DNA of 64,000 bases from NCBI RefSeq assembly GCF_042651065.1, contig NZ_JBHSCH010000049.1, forward strand, positions 3,919 to 67,918, read 5' to 3'. Below, piece after piece: positions 42,098 to 51,296 of the stretch. Below the pieces are notes generated by a model. The model did no database searches. It saw only the letters and a list, made by a program, of their open reading frames with translations, and was not told the origin of the DNA. The position numbers and the translations under genes are program-made. This DNA comes from Pseudoroseomonas aestuarii. GTDB taxonomy: Bacteria; Pseudomonadota; Alphaproteobacteria; Acetobacterales; Acetobacteraceae. Every line of letters starts with the position of its first letter. Position 1 is the first letter of the stretch.

Positions 42098-42559
42098 ATG
42101 CAGATGAGCCGGGAACCACCCCGCGAGCAGCCATGCCAGAGCGCAAGCGGGCAGGGCGACCCTCTGGCCGCCAAGCCCGGCCGCGTCCTCGTGCTCAGCG
42201 CCGATCCCGCGGCCCGGCGCGCCCTGATGCTGATGCTGGAATCGCACGGCTTCCTGGCCTACCCCTTCGCCAGCCTCGGCGCGCTGCTGCGGGTGGCCGA
42301 CAGCCTGGGCGCGGAGAGTGCCGGATGGTGCTGCCTGCTGATGGCCGAGCGCCCACAGGCGGACCGCATCGGCCTGCAGGTGCTGCTGCCGCTGCGGCGC
42401 GCCGGAAGGGTCATCCCGGCTGTCATCCTGACATGGCCCGTGGCGGCGCAGGTGGAGCCGCCGGCTGGCCATTCCCTGGTCTGGTATGCCGATCCCCTGG
42501 TGCCAGAGGATGTGCTGCGCTCCGTGCGTGCCGCCCTCGGGGACGCCGAGCCGGGCTGA
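42098..42559 (+). CDS. Degenerate single receiver-domain protein (possible FixT-like)
   Basis: A 153-residue protein with one response-regulator receiver fold (PGRVLVLSADPAARRALMLM at about residue 27, ending with VLRSVRAALGDAEPG). The acidic pocket DDD is LSADP, and the phospho-acceptor Asp position falls in CCLLMAERPQ without an Asp, so phosphorylation is unlikely. It lies between fixK and fixJ. FixT is a receiver-like FixL inhibitor in some rhizobia; a similar dominant-negative role is plausible but unproven. Start 42098; 42104 is also possible. Confidence 0.65.
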   Translation: MQMSREPPREQPCQSASGQGDPLAAKPGRVLVLSADPAARRALMLMLESHGFLAYPFASLGALLRVADSLGAESAGWCCLLMAERPQADRIGLQVLLPLRRAGRVIPAVILTWPVAAQVEPPAGHSLVWYADPLVPEDVLRSVRAALGDAEPG

Positions 42560-42577
42560 GGCGCTGCGGCGCCGGCG

Positions 42578-43258
42578 TCACCGCCCATACTGCGCCAGCA
42601 CGGCCAGGCGCACCGCCTCGGCAAAGCTGCCGACGCCGAGCCGGGCCATCAGCTTTATCCGGTAGACCTCGACGGTTCTCGGGCTGATCCCCAGCTCGAA
42701 GCCGATGACCTTGCTGGGCTTGCCTTCCATGGCCAGCTCCAGCACCTCGCGCTCGCGCGGCGACAGCGTGGCCACCCGCTCGGCGGCCCGGGCTATGTCC
42801 GTCCTCTGGCTGGCGTTCCTGGGCGGGTCGTCCAGGGTGCCGGGTTCGCCGGGCGGCCCGGCCATGGCGGTGCGGAGGGTGGAGAGCAGCACCTCGTCAT
42901 CGAAGGGCTTCTCGATGAAATCGGATGCGCCTGCCTTCATCGCCCGCACCGCCGTCGCGATGTCGCCATGGGCGGTCATGACGACCACCGGATGGCGGAA
43001 GCCCTGCCTCCTCAGGTCGTGCAGCAGGTCGAGCCCGTCCTTCCCGGGCATGCGGATGTCGGTCAGCACGCATCCCCCTGCCGACCATTCGAGGGATGGC
43101 AGGCACTCGAGGAACTCCCCGGCCGAGGCGTAGGTGCGGGCGGGTGTTCCGGCCGCTTCCAGCAGGGTTGCCACGGCCCAGGAGACATCCTCATCGTCGT
43201 CGATCACATGCACCATGGGCTGACCTGGGCGAGGGCCGGGTGCTGCCGCCGCTGTCAT
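42578..43258 (-). CDS. fixJ: FixJ-family response regulator
   Basis: A 226-residue response regulator. The receiver domain has the acidic pocket VIDDDED and phospho-acceptor Asp67 in LTDIRMPGKDGLDLL; MTAHGDIATAVRAMKAGASD and FIEKPF follow. The LuxR-type output helix-turn-helix LSPREREVLELAMEGKPSKV and GISPRTVEVYRIKLM is typical FixJ. The start at 43258 overlaps the kinase stop by four bases; a longer frame to 43354 lies inside the kinase gene. It should receive phosphate from the adjacent FixL-like kinase and turn on the fixK-like gene. Confidence 0.92.
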   Translation of the reverse strand: MTAAAAPGPRPGQPMVHVIDDDEDVSWAVATLLEAAGTPARTYASAGEFLECLPSLEWSAGGCVLTDIRMPGKDGLDLLHDLRRQGFRHPVVVMTAHGDIATAVRAMKAGASDFIEKPFDDEVLLSTLRTAMAGPPGEPGTLDDPPRNASQRTDIARAAERVATLSPREREVLELAMEGKPSKVIGFELGISPRTVEVYRIKLMARLGVGSFAEAVRLAVLAQYGR

Positions 43259-46257
43259 GGCTTCTCCTCCTGCAGCAGCCTGGCGTCCGATGGCACCAGC
43301 AGCGGCAGGGTGAAGCGGAACACCGCGCCCCCGCCGGGGTTCGGCTCGCTCCACAGCCGGCCGTCATGCGCTTCCACGATCGAGCGGCAGATGGACAGGC
43401 CAACCCCCATGCCGCCGCGCTTGGTGGTCACGAAAGGCTCGAACAGCCGGGCTTCCACGGCGGGGGAAAGGCCCGGCCCGGTGTCGCGCACCGCGACCTC
43501 CAGCATCCCGGCGCCGCGGCGCGTGGCGTTGATCGTCAGCCGGCACGGCTGGCCGCCTGCCTCGCTCATCGCTTCCACCGCGTTGCGGATCAGGTTCAGC
43601 ACCACCTGCTGGATCTGCACCCGGTCCACCAGAACCGGCGGAAGGTCCTGGTCGAGCTGGATGGAAATCTCCACGCCATGATGGGCGACGCCCAGCAGCG
43701 CCAGCTCCCTGGCCTCGCCGATGATATCGCGCAGCAGGACGGGTTCCCTCTCGACTTCGCCCTTCATCACGAAGTCTCGCAGCCTCTGCACGATCTGCCC
43801 GGCGCGGAGCGACTGGCTGGCGGCGCGCTGCAAGGCTTCCAGCACGCGCGGCGGCAGCACCGCATGGCCGGGCGAGGCTTCCAGCAGGCGCAGCGCGGCC
43901 CTGGTGGAACTGGCGATCGCGGTCAGCGGCTGGTTGAGCTCATGCGCCAGGGCGGAGGCCATCTCGCCCGCCACGCTGAGGCGGGAGACGTGCAGCAGCT
44001 CCGTCTGCAGGTCGTTCAGGCGCCGCTGCGATGCCTCGTCCTGGCTCAGGTCGCGGAGGAAGCCCGTGAACAGGTGGCCTTCCTTGGTCCTGACCTCGCC
44101 GACCGTCAATTCCATCGGGAACACCGAGCCATCGCGGCGCTGGCCATGCACCCGCCGGCCGATGCCGATGATGCGGCGCTCCCCCGTCCGCAGGTAGTGC
44201 GACAAGTAGCCGGCGTGCCGCGACCGGTCGGGCTCCGGCATGAGAACCGACACCTCCTGGCCCAGGACCTCCACCGCCTGCCACCCGAACAGGCGCTCCG
44301 CCGTGGTGCTGAAGGACACGATGCGGCCGCTCTCGTCGATCACCACCATCGCATCCGGTACCGTGGCCAGGATGGAGCGGAGCTGGCCCTCGCTTTCCTC
44401 CAGCGCCCAGCGGATGCGGCTCAGCTCCGTGACGTTGGTCCAGGAGGCATAGACCAGGTTCTCGCCGTCGATCTCCACCGGTTCGACGCGCACCAGCATG
44501 TCAAGCCTGTCGCCCGCGCGGTTGCGGAAGCGTGTCCTGATCTCGTCGCCCTTCGCCCCGAGCTGCGTGGCCGCGATGGCCAGGCTGTGCCCGGCGGTGC
44601 CGGCCATCTCCAGATCCGCGATCCGCAACGTGGTGAATTCCGCCATGCTGTAGCCGAGTTCCAGGCAGGCACGCTGGTTGGCCCGCAGCACGCGCAATGA
44701 GCCGGGCTCCAGCAGGGCGATGCTGACCGGCGCGGCCTCCAGCAGCGCGCGCGAACGCCGCTCCGCCTTGCGCAACTCCTCATCCGCGCGCAGCCGCCGG
44801 CGCACAACCGCGACATGCTGCGCGATGGTGGCCAGGAACGCGACGTCCTCCTCCTGGAAGCGCTCCCGCGCGTGGCTGGCGAAGGCGAGCGCGCCCAGAA
44901 CATCCTCCCCGGCCAGCAGCGGAAAGCAGACATAGGCCTGGATGCCTGGCGGAGCGGCGGCCTGTTCCTGCGGCGCCGCCGGATCCGGCTGCGCCGTCCA
45001 ATGCACCGGCGCGCGGCTCCGCGCCACGGCATCGCAGATCGCCGGGCCGAAGGGCAGGAGGCTGAAGGCCGCGACCTGGCCGGGATCCGGGCCGATGCCC
45101 GCCGCCAGCCGCCACGCCTGGGCTTCCGGCAGGTAGCTGAACACCGCATCCACGCCCAGATCCGCCGAGAGCGTGGCGAAGAGCCCCCGCAGAACCTGCT
45201 CCGGATCGCCTGCGCCCAGCAGGTTCGCCGCGGCTTCGGACAACAGCGCCAGGCGGCGCGACCGCTCGCGCAGGGCGGTCTCGGCGCGCCGCTGCGGCGT
45301 GACGTCGACCACCGACTCCATCACCACGAGCGGCACCCCGTCGCTACCGCGGCGCAGCGTCTTGCGCACGGCGATGCTGCGCGCTTCCCCGCTCCGCGTG
45401 TGCTGCACCAGCTCGCCCGACCACTCGCCCGATGCCAGCAGGGCCTGCTGGATCTGCGACACCGGAACGGGAAACACCGTGCGCAGAAGCTCGTGCAGCG
45501 GGTAGCCGACCGCTTCCGACGCCCTCCAGCCGAAGACCCGCTCGCAGCCGGCCGACCAGTAGGTGATCACGCCCTCCGGCGTGCGCGACATGAAGGCGCC
45601 GAGATCCAGCGTCTCCAGTGTCAGGCGAAGGTTTCTTTCGCTCTCCCGCAGACTCTGCCGCGCCTTTTCTTCCGCCGTGCAGTCCCGGACGATGAGGACC
45701 TGCATCCTCTGGCGCCGGTAGGCAACCGGCGAGCCCTGGAACTCGGCCGAGAAGGTCGACCCATCGGCCCGCAGCCCCCGGCCGCGGTGAGGCCTGCCAT
45801 TGCCGCAGGAGGCGCTGCGCAGTGCATCCTCGCGGAATTCGGGCGCCACGAAGTCCAGGGTCTCGCGGCCGATCACCTCCTGCAGCGAGGCATAGCCGAA
45901 CATGCGCCAGAACGCCGCGTTCGCGTCCACGATGCGGCCGAGGTGGTGGATGGCAACGCCCTCGCGCGCCGCGTCGGAGAGGGTGCGGTAGCGCTCCTCG
46001 CTCTCCCCCAGGGCGATCTCGGCCTTGCGCTGCAGCAGGTGATCCGGCATCCCGGCCGTGCCGGACCGGCCGCCGCGCCGGAAGGCCCGCCCCAGCAGCG
46101 TGCCCAAGGCGGCCAGGCCCGAAACACGCGGGGCCGTGCGCCCGGCAATGCCGCGATCCTGCGTGGCGGGGCCAGGAGAGCGCGCCGGCGCAGGGGCCGC
46201 CGGACCAGCCCGGGGCCCGCCGCGCATCCATGTTCCCAGGCGGCCTGAAAATATCAT
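43255..46257 (-). CDS. fixL: FixL-type heme-PAS oxygen-sensing histidine kinase with extra PAS and GAF domains
   Basis: A 1000-residue kinase. PAS domains at about 83-200, 203-325 and 495-615, a GAF at 335-490, and a FixL-type PAS at 625-740: VPDAMVVIDESGRIVSFS, PEPDRSRHAGYLSHYLRTG and RRIIGIGRRVHGQRRDG, with His681 in the place of the FixL heme ligand. HisKA follows with phospho-acceptor His772 in ALAHELNQPL, N-box NLIRNAVEAM (Asn892), G1 RDTGPGLS and G2 GMGVGLSIC. Standard FixL is much shorter; the extra sensors are unusual. It is cotranscribed with FixJ. Confidence 0.9.
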   Translation of the reverse strand: MIFSGRLGTWMRGGPRAGPAAPAPARSPGPATQDRGIAGRTAPRVSGLAALGTLLGRAFRRGGRSGTAGMPDHLLQRKAEIALGESEERYRTLSDAAREGVAIHHLGRIVDANAAFWRMFGYASLQEVIGRETLDFVAPEFREDALRSASCGNGRPHRGRGLRADGSTFSAEFQGSPVAYRRQRMQVLIVRDCTAEEKARQSLRESERNLRLTLETLDLGAFMSRTPEGVITYWSAGCERVFGWRASEAVGYPLHELLRTVFPVPVSQIQQALLASGEWSGELVQHTRSGEARSIAVRKTLRRGSDGVPLVVMESVVDVTPQRRAETALRERSRRLALLSEAAANLLGAGDPEQVLRGLFATLSADLGVDAVFSYLPEAQAWRLAAGIGPDPGQVAAFSLLPFGPAICDAVARSRAPVHWTAQPDPAAPQEQAAAPPGIQAYVCFPLLAGEDVLGALAFASHARERFQEEDVAFLATIAQHVAVVRRRLRADEELRKAERRSRALLEAAPVSIALLEPGSLRVLRANQRACLELGYSMAEFTTLRIADLEMAGTAGHSLAIAATQLGAKGDEIRTRFRNRAGDRLDMLVRVEPVEIDGENLVYASWTNVTELSRIRWALEESEGQLRSILATVPDAMVVIDESGRIVSFSTTAERLFGWQAVEVLGQEVSVLMPEPDRSRHAGYLSHYLRTGERRIIGIGRRVHGQRRDGSVFPMELTVGEVRTKEGHLFTGFLRDLSQDEASQRRLNDLQTELLHVSRLSVAGEMASALAHELNQPLTAIASSTRAALRLLEASPGHAVLPPRVLEALQRAASQSLRAGQIVQRLRDFVMKGEVEREPVLLRDIIGEARELALLGVAHHGVEISIQLDQDLPPVLVDRVQIQQVVLNLIRNAVEAMSEAGGQPCRLTINATRRGAGMLEVAVRDTGPGLSPAVEARLFEPFVTTKRGGMGVGLSICRSIVEAHDGRLWSEPNPGGGAVFRFTLPLLVPSDARLLQEEKP

Positions 46258-46390
46258 GGTGCTGCGCCCGTTGCTGCGTCTCCGGTAAGCACGTGCCGAT
46301 CATCTTCAGCACCTTGCAGGCATGCTGTCCACAAAGGCGTGCCGTTTGCGCCGGGCCGCAGAAACCGAGATCCGGGACTCCGTCCCGGAG

Positions 46391-46404
46391 GTGATCCAGA
46401 TCAG
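46391..46404. promoter_or_regulatory. FixK/FNR-like box 4
   Basis: GTGATCCAGATCAG, 72 bases before the phasin-like gene and 134 before the fixL-like gene. Perfect inner TGAT-N4-ATCA; the outer left base is G. Confidence 0.6.
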
Positions 46405-46476
46405 TGCCGTTGCAGCGCGCGGCGCGGCAGCCTGCGGTGCCACCGATGGGGTGGCACCATGTGACAGGAGCAGGTC

Positions 46477-46860
46477 ATGCCCCCCGATGATCAGGTTACC
46501 TCCGCGGGCCCCGATGCCAAGGCTCCTCCCTTCGGGTGGAGCGATGGTGCGGCCTGGCCGGATGCCATGCTGAACGTCCCATGGCAGACGTCCTACCGGA
46601 CGATGCTGGAAGCGCAGAAGATCATGGGCGAAGCGTTCATTCGCGAGCTCGACGTGCTGGGCGCGGCGCAGACCGGCTACGGCAAGGGGCTGGAGGATAT
46701 GCTGTCCTGCCGGCGTCCGCAGGATCTGCCGGCGGCCTATGCCTCGTTGATGACGGTGCTGCTCGAAGCCATGGCGCGCCATGCCGAGGTCAGCGCCGCC
46801 TATGCCAGCCGCCTCCGGCAGTGCTGCGGCACTCTGGCCGAGACAAGGGCGCGCAACTAG
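46477..46860 (+). CDS. Phasin-like protein
   Basis: A 127-residue protein with a long helix-rich core (SYRTMLEAQKIMGEAFIREL, AAYASLMTVLLEAMARHAEV) similar in composition to phasin/PhaP-type granule proteins, which coat polyhydroxyalkanoate granules. I do not see a diagnostic motif, so the call is tentative. The FixK-like box 4 precedes it. A phasin would fit storage metabolism under low oxygen, as would the PHA-synthase remnant at 61.3 kb. Confidence 0.55.
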   Translation: MPPDDQVTSAGPDAKAPPFGWSDGAAWPDAMLNVPWQTSYRTMLEAQKIMGEAFIRELDVLGAAQTGYGKGLEDMLSCRRPQDLPAAYASLMTVLLEAMARHAEVSAAYASRLRQCCGTLAETRARN

Positions 46861-47358
46861 GCCCTGTCCTGGCCGCCCTCGGCGCCGCGTTCTTCGCGTG
46901 GAATTCTGGCATCTGCGCCGCCTTGCGAGCGGTCCGGTTGTGAGTTCTGGCTGAACCGCAACCAAGAATGCCTCGCTGCTGCCCTTGCCGCACCAGCCAG
47001 CCAACCGAACCGGGCATGAGGGATGGCGAACCGGCGCTGCCCCCCTGCGCGGCCGTCTCTCCGGCAGGCCGTGATGCGAGGGGCAGTGCCATGCCCGTGC
47101 TCCGCCAGGCCGACCCTCGCCTCCGTGGTGCCGGACGCATGTTCCGGTACCGATCCAGACTGAGGGGTCATCCTGATCTGTCGCAGTGTTCGAGCGGCGC
47201 GCACGGTGCAGCGTGCCGTCGCTGTTCCGGAAACGACGATGAGCGCTTCATCCAGGCCTGCCTCTCCGCCTTCCACGGCCGGATCATTGGTCGAGCGGGC
47301 TGGGAACACCTGTTTCCAGGAAAGCGGCTTTTCAGCCAGCACAACAGGAGATGACCTC
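46861..47358. other. Long intergenic gap, no gene
   Basis: About 500 bases before the DUF485 gene. I see no convincing coding frame. It holds a weak FixK-like half match (CTGATCTGTCGCAG, 47173-47186) and the actP operon promoter region. Confidence 0.5.
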
Positions 47359-47682
47359 ATGGACAAGAATGAGCGACCGGAGACCTCGCATGAGCGGATC
47401 CTTCGCAGCCCGAAGTTCCAGGCGCTCGTGCGTCAACGCTCGGGCTTCGCCTGGATCCTCTCGGCGCTCATGCTCGGGCTCTACTTCGGCTTCATCGTTC
47501 TTGTCGCCTTCGCCAAGGAGCTGATGGCGGTGCGGATCGGCGGCAGCGTCGTGACCCTTGGCATCCTCCTCGGCCTGGGCGTCATCGTCGCGGCCTTCGT
47601 GCTGACGGGCATCTACGTCGTCCGTGCGAACAGCCGGTTCGACGAGCTGACCCGCAGCCTGCAGGACGAGGTGCTGTCATGA
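47359..47682 (+). CDS. DUF485 membrane protein
   Basis: A 107-residue inner-membrane protein with two helices (SGFAWILSALMLGLYFGFIV and GSVVTLGILLGLGVIVAAFV) and a family-typical N-terminus (SHERILRSPKFQALVRQRS). DUF485 proteins always accompany ActP-type acetate symporters as small partner subunits. Its stop overlaps the actP start (ATGA). The frame is open upstream to 47206, but family homology begins at 47359. Confidence 0.88.
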   Translation: MDKNERPETSHERILRSPKFQALVRQRSGFAWILSALMLGLYFGFIVLVAFAKELMAVRIGGSVVTLGILLGLGVIVAAFVLTGIYVVRANSRFDELTRSLQDEVLS

Positions 47683-49370
47683 TGCCCCGCAGGATGCTTC
47701 CGCCCCTCCTGGCGGCCCTCCTCCTCTGTGCCGCCCCGGCAGCGGCATGGGCGCAGGGCGCGGCGGCTGCGGCCGGCCGTGGGTTGAACTGGCCCGCCAT
47801 CGTCATGTTCTTCATCTTCGTGCTCTCGACGCTCGGGATCACCTATCGGGCCGTCAGGCAGACCAGGTCCGCTGCGGATTTCTACGCGGCCGGCGGCGGC
47901 ATCACCGGATTCCAGAACGGCCTCGCGATCGCGGGCGACTACATGTCCGCCGCCTCCTTCCTCGGCATCTCCGGCCTTGTCTTCGCGAGCGGCTTCGACG
48001 GGCTGATCTACTCAATCGGCTTCCTGGCCGGCTGGCCGATCATCATGTTCCTGATAGCCGAGCGGCTGCGCAACCTGGGCAGCTTCACCTTCTCCGACGT
48101 GGCGTCCTTCCGGCTCGAGCAGACGCCCATCCGCATCCTCTCGGCGACCGGGACGATCGTCGTCGTCGCCTTCTACCTGATCGCCCAGATGGTGGGCGCC
48201 GGAAAGCTGATCGAGCTGCTCTTCGGCATGAAGTACCTCTACGCCGTCTTCATCGTCGGCATCCTGATGATCGTCTATGTCGCCTTCGGAGGGATGAAGG
48301 CCACGACCTGGGTCCAGATCATCAAGGCCTGCCTGCTGCTGGGCGGCGCAACCTTCATGGCCCTGGCCGTGCTGTGGCGCTACGGCTTCAGCCCGGCGGC
48401 GATGTTCGCCGATGCGGTCGCCATGCATCCGCGGCAGCAATCCATCATGGCGCCGGGCAACTTCGTGGCGGACCCGGTCTCGACCTTGTCGCTCGGCCTC
48501 GCGCTGATGTTCGGCACGGCAGGGCTGCCGCACATCCTCATGCGCTTCTTCACCGTGTCGGACGCCCAGGCGGCGCGCAAGTCGGTATTCTACGCGACCG
48601 GGCTGATCGGCTACTTCTACATCCTGACCTTCATCATCGGCTTCGGCGCCATCACCTTCCTGATGAACGACGCGGCCTATTTCCGGACCGGGCCCGGCGG
48701 CGGCTACAACCGCATCACCGACCTCATCGGCGGCACCAACATGGCGGCCATCCATCTGGCCGATGCCGTTGGCGGCTCGCTCTTCATGGGGTTCATCTCC
48801 GCCGTCGCCTTCGCCACCATCCTCGCGGTGGTGGCGGGCCTGACGCTCGCCGGCGCATCGGCCGTGAGCCACGATCTCTACGCCTCCGTCATCGCCCGCG
48901 GACGGGCCAATGAGCAGCGGGAGGTCCGGATCTCGAAGGGGACAGCGATCGTGATCGGCCTGGTCGCGATCTTCCTCGGCTACGTCTTCGAGAACCAGAA
49001 CGTGGCGTTCATGGTGGGGCTGGCCTTCTCGGTCGCCGCCAGCTGCAACTTCCCCGTCCTGCTCATGTCCATCTTCTGGCGCGGGACCACCACCCAGGGC
49101 GCCTTCATCGGTGGCTTCCTCGGGCTGATCAGCGCGGTCCTGATGGTCGTGTTCAGCCGCGCCGTGTGGGTAAACACCTTCGGCTACGCCGCGCCGCTCT
49201 TCCCCTACGACAACCCGGCGCTGTTCTCCATGGCCATCGCCTTCGCCGGGATCTGGCTGTTCTCCAGGATGGACAGCAGCGAGCGGGCACGGCGGGAGCA
49301 GGCCGCGTTCAACATGCAGTATGTGCGGTCGGAGACCGGGCTCGGAGCGGCAGGCGCCAGCGTGCACTGA
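47679..49370 (+). CDS. actP: Cation/acetate symporter ActP
   Basis: A 563-residue SSS-family symporter with a cleavable signal (MLPPLLAALLLCAAPAAAWA) and about 13 helices. Family segments: FYAAGGGITGFQNGLAIAGD, MSAASFLGISG, SDVASFRLEQTPIRILSATG, LTLAGASAVSHDLYASVI and YVFENQNVAFMVGLAFSVAA. It imports acetate and short carboxylates with Na+ or H+. It is translationally coupled to DUF485 and followed 83 bases later by the cNMP/CBS/DUF294 protein, the usual ActP neighbourhood. Confidence 0.93.
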   Translation: MMPRRMLPPLLAALLLCAAPAAAWAQGAAAAAGRGLNWPAIVMFFIFVLSTLGITYRAVRQTRSAADFYAAGGGITGFQNGLAIAGDYMSAASFLGISGLVFASGFDGLIYSIGFLAGWPIIMFLIAERLRNLGSFTFSDVASFRLEQTPIRILSATGTIVVVAFYLIAQMVGAGKLIELLFGMKYLYAVFIVGILMIVYVAFGGMKATTWVQIIKACLLLGGATFMALAVLWRYGFSPAAMFADAVAMHPRQQSIMAPGNFVADPVSTLSLGLALMFGTAGLPHILMRFFTVSDAQAARKSVFYATGLIGYFYILTFIIGFGAITFLMNDAAYFRTGPGGGYNRITDLIGGTNMAAIHLADAVGGSLFMGFISAVAFATILAVVAGLTLAGASAVSHDLYASVIARGRANEQREVRISKGTAIVIGLVAIFLGYVFENQNVAFMVGLAFSVAASCNFPVLLMSIFWRGTTTQGAFIGGFLGLISAVLMVVFSRAVWVNTFGYAAPLFPYDNPALFSMAIAFAGIWLFSRMDSSERARREQAAFNMQYVRSETGLGAAGASVH

Positions 49371-49453
49371 CGCCAGCCCGGCGCCGCCGTCCGCCGGAAC
49401 ACAGCCCAGGCCACAGGCGGCCCGGGCCCTGGGAATGCAGCAGCGGGGGAGCA

Positions 49454-51277
49454 ATGCAGGTGGCCGAGAGCTTCGATGCCGGCAATCCGCCCTTCGACCG
49501 CCTGACCCAGCAGGAGGTCGAGGACATCAGGGCGGGCGCCGATATCGGCTATTTCGCGCCGGGGGAGGTCATCGTGGCCGCGGGCAAGCCATCCGGGCAG
49601 CTCCACGTCATCATCAAGGGCGTGGTGGAGGTTCGGCAGGACGGTGCCATGACAGCCCTCCTGCGCGCGGGCGACAGTTTCGACTCGCGCGCCCTGGTGC
49701 ATGGCGCGGCCGGGGAGGACTTCATCGCCGCGGAAGAGACGCTGTGCCATCTGATCCCCCGCCCTGCCGTCACGAGGCTGATCAGCCGCAATGCGGGCTT
49801 CGCCGCCTTCTTCTACGCTGAGGTCTCGCGCAAGCTCGATGCTCTGGCCGGGGCGCGCCGGCCGGATGGATTCGAATCGGTGCTGCGCGCGCGCGTGCGC
49901 GACGCCCAGCGCGGGGATTCGAACGTCATCGACGGCGGCGAGACGATCGAGGCGGCAGGCCACCGCATGAGGAGGGTCAATGCGAACGCCCTCTTCGTCC
50001 GCGATGGGGACCGCACCGGGGTCGTGACGGGCATGAACCTCTCGAAGGCGGTCGTCCTGCGGCGCCTGCCGCTCGAAACCCCCGTCCGCGATGTCACGCA
50101 TTTCGATGTCGTCTCCATAGAGGCCGGGGATTTCCTCTACGAGGCCATCCTGCTGATGACACGGCACGACAAGCGGCGCCTCGCGGTGCGGCGGGAAGGC
50201 CGCTATGTCGGCTTCCTCGAGGACATCGATATCCTGGGCCTGGTCGCCGGCAACTCGCAGCTGATCCCGGGCCGGATTGACCGCGCCCGCGGCGTGGAGG
50301 ACCTCACGGTGGCCGCGCGCGACATCCAGGCGCAGGTCCTGCGGCTGCACGGGCAAGGCGTGCGGATCGAGGCGATCGCCGAGATCACCTCCGACCTCAA
50401 CCGCCGGCTGCTCGCGCGCCTCTTCGAACTGGTCGCCCCGCCATCGGTGCAGAGCGGGGGATGCCTGCTGCTGATGGGTTCCGAAGGCCGTGGCGAGCAG
50501 ACCCTCCGGACAGACCAGGATAACGGCCTTCTCCTGGCGGCGCCGGTGCCGGAGCCGGATCTGGCCGCGTTCCGGGAGGCCTTCACCCGGGCGCTGGACG
50601 ATTTCGGCTTCCCGCGCTGCCCGGGTGGGGTGATGGTCCGCAACCCCTTGTGGTCGCAGACCCTCGACGGCTTCCAGCGCCAGCTCAGGGGCTGGGTTGT
50701 GGACCGCAGCCCCGAGGCGGCGATGAACCTGGCCATCTTCTGGGACGCGGCCGCCGTATCCGGCCGCGGCGAGCTGCTCGAGCAGGCGCGGATGACCCTG
50801 TTGACCGCTCTGCGCGGGGAGGGGGCCCTGCTCGCCCATTTCGCCCAGCTGGTGGATACCTTCGCGGAGCCGCAGGTCGGGCTGCTCGGCTCGCTTCTCG
50901 CCTCGGTCGGCATGAATTCCGACGAGGTCGATATCAAGCGCGCCGGCATCTTCCCGCTGGTTCATGGCGTGCGCACCCTGGCCATCGGCCGCGGCATCAC
51001 CGCCCAGCCCACGGCACTCCGGATCGCGGCGCTGGTCGAGGCAGGGGCGCTGGATGCGGCTTTGGGGCGTGAGCTGGTGGGGGCGCTCCGGGTTTTCATG
51101 GAGTTCCGGCTGCGCGCCCAGCTCGAGGCCGCGCGGCGCGGCACGCCGGGGCCCGATGCGGCCGTGCGGCTGGGCCTGCTGACCAGCGCCGACCGCGACA
51201 TCCTGCGCGACGCCCTGCGGATCGTGCGGCAGTTCCGCGAGGTGATCCGCAGCCACTACAATCTGCGAGGCCATTGA
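49454..51277 (+). CDS. cNMP-binding, CBS and DUF294 nucleotidyltransferase-like signalling protein
   Basis: A 607-residue protein with an N-terminal cyclic-nucleotide-like domain (GYFAPGEVIVAAGKPSGQLH), a CBS pair (about residues 145-290) and a DUF294 nucleotidyltransferase-like domain with GSEGRGEQTLRTDQDNGLL near residue 345, then the DUF294 C-terminal module. Such proteins with a paired exonuclease are conserved next to actP and are thought to tune acetate metabolism, but the mechanism is unknown. The start at 49454 has GGGGGAG upstream; the frame is open to 49166 inside actP without support. Confidence 0.87.
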   Translation: MQVAESFDAGNPPFDRLTQQEVEDIRAGADIGYFAPGEVIVAAGKPSGQLHVIIKGVVEVRQDGAMTALLRAGDSFDSRALVHGAAGEDFIAAEETLCHLIPRPAVTRLISRNAGFAAFFYAEVSRKLDALAGARRPDGFESVLRARVRDAQRGDSNVIDGGETIEAAGHRMRRVNANALFVRDGDRTGVVTGMNLSKAVVLRRLPLETPVRDVTHFDVVSIEAGDFLYEAILLMTRHDKRRLAVRREGRYVGFLEDIDILGLVAGNSQLIPGRIDRARGVEDLTVAARDIQAQVLRLHGQGVRIEAIAEITSDLNRRLLARLFELVAPPSVQSGGCLLLMGSEGRGEQTLRTDQDNGLLLAAPVPEPDLAAFREAFTRALDDFGFPRCPGGVMVRNPLWSQTLDGFQRQLRGWVVDRSPEAAMNLAIFWDAAAVSGRGELLEQARMTLLTALRGEGALLAHFAQLVDTFAEPQVGLLGSLLASVGMNSDEVDIKRAGIFPLVHGVRTLAIGRGITAQPTALRIAALVEAGALDAALGRELVGALRVFMEFRLRAQLEAARRGTPGPDAAVRLGLLTSADRDILRDALRIVRQFREVIRSHYNLRGH

Positions 51278-51296
51278 GGATGCGGGGAGCCGGGCC

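Noticed and set aside
47173..47186. Possible tenth FixK-like box CTGATCTGTCGCAG
   Set aside because: Right half-site matches only 3 of 5 bases and is 173 bases from the next start.
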